This document shows, one piece after another, positions 58,759 to 64,000 of a stretch of DNA of 64,000 bases. Each line of letters begins with the position of its first letter. The first letter of the stretch is position 1. The notes under the pieces are model-generated. The model made no database searches, was not told the DNA's origin, and saw nothing but the letters and a program-made list of their open reading frames with translations. The position numbers and the translations under genes are program-made. Source of the DNA: CAZLKN01 sp964560135 (GTDB lineage Bacteria > Actinomycetota > JAICYB01). The DNA is taken from assembly GCA_964560135.1 (NCBI GenBank), contig CAZLKN010000006.1, forward strand, positions 1 to 64,000, read 5' to 3'.

Positions 58759-60152
58759 GACGTCTCACCTCCCAGTGCGTAACGCACGATCTGGGCACCG
58801 GATGGCGCCGTCCGGAGCTGGTAGAGGTCACCGTCGGGGCCGAGCCGGAAGCGGCCCACCGCTCCCGTCTCCGCCCAGTCGGCCTCGGGGGCCTGGAAGT
58901 CCTCCCGCACCCCGTCGGGACCGAGCCGCAGGACGCGGTAGACCTTCGCGGTCTCGGTCCACACGGCCACGACGAGCACGATCTCGTCGCCGCGCTCGCC
59001 GAACAGCTGGACCTCCCCGAATCTGGGGCCGTCGCCGGTGCCCGGGCGGAGCAGCCGCCAGGACGCCTGGGTCTCGTCCCCCTTGGCCCGGGTCAGGCGG
59101 ATCTCCTCGTCTGTGGCCTTGACCACGACTTGGAGGCCGCCGGCGACCGGCAGCCCCGCCTTCATCCGCGAGAGCTGGGCGACCGGCGACAGCGCCTTCC
59201 CGAGGGCGTCGTAGACCGGCATCCATCCCGCCGCCGGCAGCTGGTACACGTAGGGCCCGTCGGGGCCCATCCGCACCATCGCCGGGATGCGTTCGGCGAT
59301 CCGCGCGGAGCGCAGGACCTTCCCCTGGTGGTCGAAGGTCTTGAGCAGCGGACGACCCGTGTCGGGTGGACGGCTCTCGAGCAGATGCACACGGCCCTTG
59401 GGGCCGACGGTGATGTCCGGGAGGCCGCCGGTGATGGCCACCGACGCCGTCCGGAACGAGCCGTCGCGCCCCGCACGGACGATGCGCCCGTTCACCACGT
59501 CGGCGACGACCAGCGTGCCGTCGGAGGCGACGTCGAACGCGGAAGGTCCGGAGACCTCCTGGTCGGGGAGCGCGTGCACGCCGAGCTCGCCGTGGCCGTC
59601 ACCCCACCCGGCGGACAGCACGACCTCGTCGGGCTCGCGGAGCGTGCTCAGCGACTCGACAGGCAACTCGATGGGTCCGGGCAGGGCAACCACCCACACG
59701 CGGTTTGGGGACCCGGAGCCTTCGCTCGGATGCTCGACGGTCCGGCCCCCGGCTTGGATCCGGGCGTAGTACTGGAAGGCGTCGGGGCGCACGAGGCGCG
59801 CCGGCACCTGCGCGTAGTACCGGTAGTTGCGCTGCCAGTCGCCGCGACGGAGCGGGAACCGCTCCCACAGCAGCCCCGTGGCGTGCCTCACGTAGACCGA
59901 ACCCTCGGCCGGGCAGACCTCACCCTCGGGATCGGTGCAGGCCACGTCGTACTCCACCTCGACCGGCTGGTCGGCGACCGCGACCAGCGGCGGGTTGTGG
60001 TAGACGCGCACCTTGTTCATGCCGCCGCCTCGGCCGTCGTCGACGGCCATCGCCGTTCCCGGACCCGGTGTCTGCCAGGCGAACGCCGCGAGGACCACGA
60101 ACACGACGGCGGGCACGGCCACCTGATGGCGCTTGCGCCATGTCGATCTCAT
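58755..60152 (-). CDS. Secreted NHL-type beta-propeller protein
   Basis: 465 aa from ATG 60152 after GAGGAGGTGAGG. Signal anchor VAVPAVVFVVLAAFAWQTPG. N-terminal beta-sandwich (about 40-150), then NHL-type blades: GPSAFDVASDGTLVVADVVNGRIVR, DITVGPKGRVHLLE, VRMGPDGPYVYQL and FRLGPDGDLYQLR. Likely an extracytoplasmic binding scaffold. Overlaps the NlpC/P60 gene (ATGA), so the two are co-expressed; both may act on the envelope. Confidence 0.7.
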   Translation of the reverse strand: MRSTWRKRHQVAVPAVVFVVLAAFAWQTPGPGTAMAVDDGRGGGMNKVRVYHNPPLVAVADQPVEVEYDVACTDPEGEVCPAEGSVYVRHATGLLWERFPLRRGDWQRNYRYYAQVPARLVRPDAFQYYARIQAGGRTVEHPSEGSGSPNRVWVVALPGPIELPVESLSTLREPDEVVLSAGWGDGHGELGVHALPDQEVSGPSAFDVASDGTLVVADVVNGRIVRAGRDGSFRTASVAITGGLPDITVGPKGRVHLLESRPPDTGRPLLKTFDHQGKVLRSARIAERIPAMVRMGPDGPYVYQLPAAGWMPVYDALGKALSPVAQLSRMKAGLPVAGGLQVVVKATDEEIRLTRAKGDETQASWRLLRPGTGDGPRFGEVQLFGERGDEIVLVVAVWTETAKVYRVLRLGPDGVREDFQAPEADWAETGAVGRFRLGPDGDLYQLRTAPSGAQIVRYALGGETS

Positions 60153-60352
60153 CCACCTCACCTCCTCATCAGCCAAGCCCGGAGCGAAGGCCGCCGCCGG
60201 GCGAACGGGGAAGACGAGGAAGATCTCCGTGGGGGGAGCCGTCGGTGACGGGGAGGTCACCGGGACCAGAACCCTAGCAGCCGCCACCGACACGCCGAGG
60301 ACGGGACGGTCGCTCGGCGTAGACTGACGGCGAACGAAAGGGGGTGAACGCC

Positions 60353-61393
60353 TTGGAGGAGGTACGGCTCACGCGGTACTCCCACGGCGCCGGTTGAGCG
60401 TGCAAGCTCGGGCTTGAGGACCTCGGGGAGGTCCTGCGGAGTCTCGGTCCCGCGACGGGGACCGACCCGGCCGTGCTCGTCGGGCTCGATGCCCGCGACG
60501 ACGCGGCCGTGGTCCACCTGTCGGGGTCGGACGCGCTCGTCCTCACCCTGGACTTCTTCACGCCCGTGGTCGACGACGCCTACACCTGGGGGCGGATCGC
60601 AGCGGCGAACGCCGTCAGCGACGTGTACGCGATGGGCGGACGGCCCCTCGTGGCCCTCAACATCGCCGGGTGGCCCCGCGACACGCTCCCGCTCGACCTG
60701 CTCGGCGAGGTCCTGCGCGGCGGACTGGAGACCGCAGCTCGTGCCGGCATGGCCATCGTGGGAGGGCACACGGTGGACGACCCCGAACCCAAGTACGGGA
60801 TGTGCGTCGTCGGCCTCGCGGCACCCGATCGTCTGCTCACCCTCGACGCCGCCCGGCCCGGCGACGTCCTCGTCCTCACCAAGCCCGTTGGCACCGGCAT
60901 CGTGACCACCGGGATCAAGCGCGACGAGGCCCCAGCAGACGCGGTCGAGGCGGCGGTGGCCTCGATGATCCACCTGTCCGGCGTGGCCTCGACGGCCGTG
61001 GTCGCGGCCGGCGTGCGCGCGTGCACGGATGTGACCGGGTTCGGTCTGCTCGGGCATCTGCACCGGATGCTCCTGGCCTCCGGAGCCGCCGCAGAGGTCT
61101 CGGTGGACGCCGTGCCCCTGCTTCCGGGCGTCCGCGACCTCGCCGCCGACGGGCTGGCCCCCGGAGGGACCCATCGCAACCTCGAGGCCATGGCCGCCCA
61201 CGTCGACTGGGCAGCGACCGGCGACGTCGACCGGATCGTGTTGTGCGACGCGCAGACCTCGGGGGGGCTCCTCGCCGCCTGCCCCCCGGAGGCGCTGGAG
61301 GGCCTGCTCGCGGCCCTGTCCGGCGAACCGGCGGCGGCGGTGATCGGACGGGTCGTCGAGGGGCCGGCGGGTCGCGTCGAGGTGGGTGGGTGA
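60353..61393 (+). CDS. selD: Selenide, water dikinase; Sec-containing (in-frame UGA at 60395)
   Basis: 346 aa; TTG start at 60353, 6 nt after AAGGGGGTG (GTG 60344 is possible). Makes selenophosphate from selenide and ATP for selenocysteine synthesis. N-terminal RYSHGAG-U-ACKLG: codon 15 is TGA at the position of the E. coli catalytic Cys17 (AGCGCK), with the partner Lys (K18) retained. Full SelD homology continues in the same frame: GLDARDDAAVV, DFFTPVVDD, AVSDVYAMGG, GGHTVDDPEP, TDVTGFGLLGHL and CDAQTSGGLLAA. Total length equals E. coli SelD (347). The UGA is therefore read as Sec, with a SECIS candidate just downstream. Stop overlaps the next gene (GTGA). Confidence 0.93.
60395..60435 (+). 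promoter_or_regulatory. Sec UGA with bacterial SECIS hairpin
   Basis: UGA at 60395-60397. AGGACCTC (60417-60424) pairs perfectly with GAGGTCCT (60428-60435) around a GGG loop beginning 28 nt after the UGA. The distance to the loop and a G at the start of a small loop match bacterial SECIS rules (known from established models). Confidence 0.82.
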
Positions 61394-62328
61394 GCGGACC
61401 GGCTGATCGCGGCGACCTGGCTCCCGTGGTCTCCAGCGTCCTGGACGTGGTCGGGAACACGGTGATGGTGTCCCTGGGGGCCGAGGAGGGATGCGCCGAG
61501 ATCCGTCTGAAGGTGGAGGGCGACAACCCCTCCGGGTCGATCAAGGACCGCGCCGTTCTGGCGATGATCGAGGACGCCGAGGAGCACGGCACGCTGGTGT
61601 CCGGCCGGACGATCGTCGAGGCCTCCGCCGGGAACACGGCGACGGCGCTGGCCGTGATCGGGCGGGCCAAGGGATACCACGTGGTCGTGGTGGCCCCCGA
61701 GGACATCCCGCAGGTGCGCCGTGCCAACCTCGAGATCCTCGGCGTGGAACTCGATCTGACCCCGTCCGACGAACGGATGACGGGGGCGATCGAGCGCGCC
61801 GACCGCCTGGCCCGCGAGGGCGCATTCGTGCTCCGGCAGTTCTCGAACGAGGCCGCGGTCCGGGCCCACCGGGTCACCGGGGAGGAGATCTGGGAGCAGT
61901 GCGGGGGCCGCGTGGACGCCCTGGTGGCCGGTGTCGGAACGGGGGCCACCCTCACCGGCGCGGGTGCGGTGCTCAAGGAGCGTGACGCTGCGTGCCGTGT
62001 GGTGGCGGTGGAGCCCGCGGAGTCGGCGGTGCTGTCCGGGGGCCGTCCGGGGCCGCACCGGATTCCGGGCATCGGGGCGGGATTCGTCCCGCCGCTGCTG
62101 CGGCGCGAGCTCGCCGACGAGGTCTACCCGGTGCCGTGGTGGGAGGCGCACGAGGCCATCCGGGAGCTCGGGCGCCAGGTCGGGCTCTTCGTGGGCCCTT
62201 CGACCGGCGCGGTGCTCATCGCGGCGCGGGCGGCCGCCCGCAAGCTGGGGGAGGGTCGGCGGGTGGTGGGGATCGCCGCCGACTGGGGAGAACGCAACAT
62301 CGGTGTGCTGGTCGAGCCCGCTCCCTGA
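61390..62328 (+). CDS. Cysteine-synthase-family PLP enzyme coupled to selD
   Basis: 312 aa from GTG 61390 (GTGA overlap with selD). Fold type II PLP enzyme: Schiff-base Lys in DNPSGSIKDRAVLAM, GVGTGATLTGAG for the phosphate and GPHRIPGIGAGFVPPLL as in CysK. The substrate loop reads EASAGNTATALA instead of the usual EPTSGNTGIGLA, so the acceptor specificity may differ. It may make cysteine, or handle selenide or another sulfur nucleophile given its selD coupling; the latter is inference. A second cysteine synthase (CysM-like) starts at the window end. Confidence 0.83.
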   Translation: MSGPADRGDLAPVVSSVLDVVGNTVMVSLGAEEGCAEIRLKVEGDNPSGSIKDRAVLAMIEDAEEHGTLVSGRTIVEASAGNTATALAVIGRAKGYHVVVVAPEDIPQVRRANLEILGVELDLTPSDERMTGAIERADRLAREGAFVLRQFSNEAAVRAHRVTGEEIWEQCGGRVDALVAGVGTGATLTGAGAVLKERDAACRVVAVEPAESAVLSGGRPGPHRIPGIGAGFVPPLLRRELADEVYPVPWWEAHEAIRELGRQVGLFVGPSTGAVLIAARAAARKLGEGRRVVGIAADWGERNIGVLVEPAP

Positions 62329-62331
62329 CGG

Positions 62332-62351
62332 GGCCCGCCCCGCGGCGGGCC
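62332..62351 (+). terminator. Terminator after the selD operon
   Basis: GGCCCGCC (62332-62339) pairs with GGCGGGCC (62344-62351), tetraloop CCGC, 3 bp after the stop. Confidence 0.7.
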
Positions 62352-62488
62352 GGGGGGTGTCCGGGCGTTCCACCAGGCGATGAGGCGGGCATCGCGGCGG
62401 TGAGGGCTCTATGATGGCTGCAGGTTGTATCTAGACCCTGCGGGCCTCCCGCCGGACGCCTACGACCCTTGCGAGCAGGACGGATGTG

Positions 62489-62893
62489 ATGCTGCGCCTA
62501 CCGAAGAAGTTCGCGGATGCGATCATCGCCCAGTCGAGGGCGGAATACCCCAACGAGGCCTGCGGGTTGCTCGCTGGGACGGACGGCGCGGCCACCCGGA
62601 TCTACCCGATGACCAACGCGGAGCGGTCCCCGGTGATCTACCGCATGGAGCCCAAGGAGCAGCTCAGGGTGTTCAACGAGATCGAGGAGGCGGGCCTGGA
62701 TCTCGTGGGCATCTACCACTCCCACACCCGCTCGGTGGCCTACCCCTCGAACACCGACGTCTCGCTCGCCTACTACCCGGAGGCGGTCTACCTGATCGCG
62801 AGTCTCGCCGACACCGGGCAGCCCGACCTGCGGGGGTTCAGCATCGTCGACGGGAAGGTGCAGGAGGTCGAGTTGGAGTTCGAGGACGGATGA
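62489..62893 (+). CDS. mec: JAMM-type Mec+ metallopeptidase (CysO hydrolase)
   Basis: 134 aa from ATG 62489. JAMM zinc motif: Glu in PNEACGLLAG and H-S-H in GIYHSHTRSVAYPSNTD (HxH then SxxD). In M. tuberculosis Mec cleaves cysteine off the CysO-Cys adduct. Here it heads a mec-moeB-cysO-cysM order identical in logic; its stop overlaps moeB (ATGA). Confidence 0.92.
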   Translation: MLRLPKKFADAIIAQSRAEYPNEACGLLAGTDGAATRIYPMTNAERSPVIYRMEPKEQLRVFNEIEEAGLDLVGIYHSHTRSVAYPSNTDVSLAYYPEAVYLIASLADTGQPDLRGFSIVDGKVQEVELEFEDG

Positions 62894-63705
62894 CCGACCT
62901 CACCGACACCCAGGTGCAACGCTACGCCCGGCACATCATCCTGCCCGAGGTGGGCGGCGATGGGCAGCGGAGGCTGCTGGAGGCCGCGGTCCTGGTGCTG
63001 GGCGCAGGTGGGCTCGGATCGCCGGTGGCGATGTACCTGGCGGCCGCCGGCGTCGGCGCCATCGGGTTGGCGGACTTCGACGAGGTGGACATCACGAACC
63101 TCCAGCGCCAGATCCTGCACACCACGGCCGATCTCGGACGGGCGAAGACCGCGTCGGGGGCGGACACCATCCGCGCTCTGAACCCGGACGTCGACGTGAT
63201 CGCGATCGACGAGCGCCTGACGAGCTCCAACGCGCTCGAGCTGGTCGGACGGTACGACGTGGTGGTCGACGGGAGCGACAACTTCCCGACCCGGTACCTG
63301 GCCAACGACGCCTGCCATCTGACCGGAACACCACTCGTCCACGGAGCGATCTTCCAGTTCGAGGGGCAGGCTACGACTCTCGACCCCCGGCGCGAGGAGT
63401 CGCCCTGCTACCGGTGCATCTTCTCCCAGCCGCCTCCACCCGGGTCGGTCCCCAACTGCGCCCAGGCTGGGGTGTTCGGCGTGCTGGCCGGCACCATCGG
63501 CACGATCCAGGCCTCGGAGGCGATCAAGCTGATCCTGGGCCTGGGTGAGCCGCTCGTCGGGAGACTGCTCCTGTACGATGCGCTCGACATGCGGTTCTCG
63601 CAGGTGCGTGTCACGCGGGATCCGCGGTGCCCGTTGTGTGGTCCGTCCCCCGAGATCACGTCGCTGATCGACTACGAGGAGTTCTGTGGAGTGAGGAGCC
63701 AATGA
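62890..63705 (+). CDS. moeB: MoeB/ThiF-type adenylyltransferase for CysO
   Basis: 271-aa E1-like enzyme. N-terminal YARHIILPEVGGDGQ, ATP loop VLGAGGLGSPVAMYLAAAG, DEVDITNLQRQILH, and zinc-binding CYRC and CPLC pairs. It adenylates the C-terminal GG of the carrier. Unlike mycobacterial MoeZ it lacks a rhodanese domain, so the sulfur donor is separate. ATGA overlaps on both sides bind it into the operon. Confidence 0.93.
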   Translation: MTDLTDTQVQRYARHIILPEVGGDGQRRLLEAAVLVLGAGGLGSPVAMYLAAAGVGAIGLADFDEVDITNLQRQILHTTADLGRAKTASGADTIRALNPDVDVIAIDERLTSSNALELVGRYDVVVDGSDNFPTRYLANDACHLTGTPLVHGAIFQFEGQATTLDPRREESPCYRCIFSQPPPPGSVPNCAQAGVFGVLAGTIGTIQASEAIKLILGLGEPLVGRLLLYDALDMRFSQVRVTRDPRCPLCGPSPEITSLIDYEEFCGVRSQ

Positions 63706-63977
63706 GCGTTCAGGTCCGCATCCCAACCGTCCTGCGCAAGCACACCGCCGGTGAGTCCCAGATCGAAGGCAGTGGCGGCAACGTCCGCGACGTGCTCGAG
63801 GACGTCGACGGCCGCCACCCCGGGTTCCGCGACCAGGTCGTGGACCCGGACGGCAAGCTGCACCGGTTCATCAACCTGTACGTCAACGACGAGGACGTCC
63901 GGTACCTCGACGCCCTCGACACCAAGGTGTCCGACGGCGACATCGTCAGCATCCTCCCGGCGGTAGCAGGAGGCTGA
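63702..63977 (+). CDS. cysO: Sulfur-carrier protein CysO (MoaD/ThiS fold)
   Basis: 91-aa ubiquitin-like carrier ending AVAGG, the Gly-Gly that becomes a thiocarboxylate. VRIPTVLRKHTAGESQIEG at the start and INLYVNDEDVRYLDALDT in the middle are CysO-type rather than ThiS. The thiocarboxylate sulfur is given to CysM to make CysO-Cys. ATG overlaps the moeB stop. Confidence 0.92.
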   Translation: MSVQVRIPTVLRKHTAGESQIEGSGGNVRDVLEDVDGRHPGFRDQVVDPDGKLHRFINLYVNDEDVRYLDALDTKVSDGDIVSILPAVAGG

Positions 63978-63981
63978 TCGG

Positions 63982-64000
63982 GTGCGCTACGAGTCCATCG
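63982..64000 (+). CDS. cysM: Start of cysM (O-phosphoserine sulfhydrylase), cut by window end
   Basis: GTG CGC TAC GAG TCC ATC: only VRYESI is visible, preceded by AGGAGG. It matches the RYDSL opening of actinobacterial CysM and the expected position after cysO. Identity is inferred mainly from context. Confidence 0.6.

Noticed and set aside
1..64000. CRISPR arrays, IS elements with terminal repeats, intact prophage, rRNA operon
   Set aside because: I saw no regularly spaced direct repeats, no transposase frame, no phage structural genes and no rRNA sequence.

Overview
The window is GC-rich (roughly 70% by eye), gene-dense bacterial DNA with many GTG/TTG starts and 4-base start/stop overlaps. 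Gene content points to an actinobacterium: an MshC-like cysteine ligase, a Mec/MoeB/CysO/CysM-type cysteine pathway, an argS-lysA-hom-thrC-thrB cluster, a 13E12/DUF222 HNH protein, a PknB-like kinase and an R2lox oxidase. I cannot place it to class. It looks like a draft or metagenome assembly: both 100-N gaps (5239-5338, 47928-48027) are flanked by the same 55 bases on each side, as expected when two contigs ending in one shared k-mer were scaffolded. Both gaps probably collapse to zero length.

Layout. 1-8100: glycosyltransferase and Ser/Thr kinase, a secreted TIM-barrel-like protein, MshC-like ligase plus a methyltransferase that appears fused to an HExxH zincin-like domain once the gap is collapsed, then flotillin/NfeD. 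8100-15200: dehydrogenases, GreA, a two-repeat secreted protein, a cNMP-binding protein, a polyprenyl diphosphate synthase and a formiminotransferase-like gene. 15250-21600: a clearly AT-richer signalling island with a consensus promoter, a structured leader that can sequester the Shine-Dalgarno, a 33-residue ORF, an intact membrane HD-GYP phosphodiesterase, a paralogue that has lost the HD/GYP residues, and a cyclase-AAA-TPR giant. 21600-27600: response regulator, biotin carboxylase, aldo/keto reductase, a secreted unknown, an Erm/KsgA-type methyltransferase and an HNH protein. 27600-30840: decayed mobile DNA beside tRNA-Arg(CCG), with a broken PEP-utilising enzyme, an intact MurE, a broken MurD and the C-terminal third of a large serine recombinase.

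31000-41700: response regulator, argS, lysA, an LPxTG-anchored Cys-repeat surface protein divergent from a winged-helix regulator, hom-thrC-thrB and a split transketolase. 41780-47780: ftsE-ftsX, pabB on the other strand, an EnvC-like M23 protein, a PDZ-less S41 protease, smpB and tmRNA (a division/envelope and ribosome-rescue block). 48150-60150: mostly envelope and secreted proteins (a metzincin, a copper-radical oxidase with a membrane-anchored partner, NlpC/P60 and beta-propeller proteins) with TauE, DUF421, a kinase-like APH protein and R2lox.

60350-64000 is the most notable part. The selenophosphate synthetase gene selD has an in-frame UGA at its catalytic position, followed at a suitable distance by an 8-bp hairpin with a GGG loop, so SelD is itself very probably a selenoprotein. 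It overlaps a cysteine-synthase-like gene and is followed by mec-moeB-cysO-(cysM), a protein-thiocarboxylate cysteine pathway. Selenium and sulfur assimilation are therefore side by side. All functional calls rest on reading the translated sequence and on family knowledge; no searches were run.
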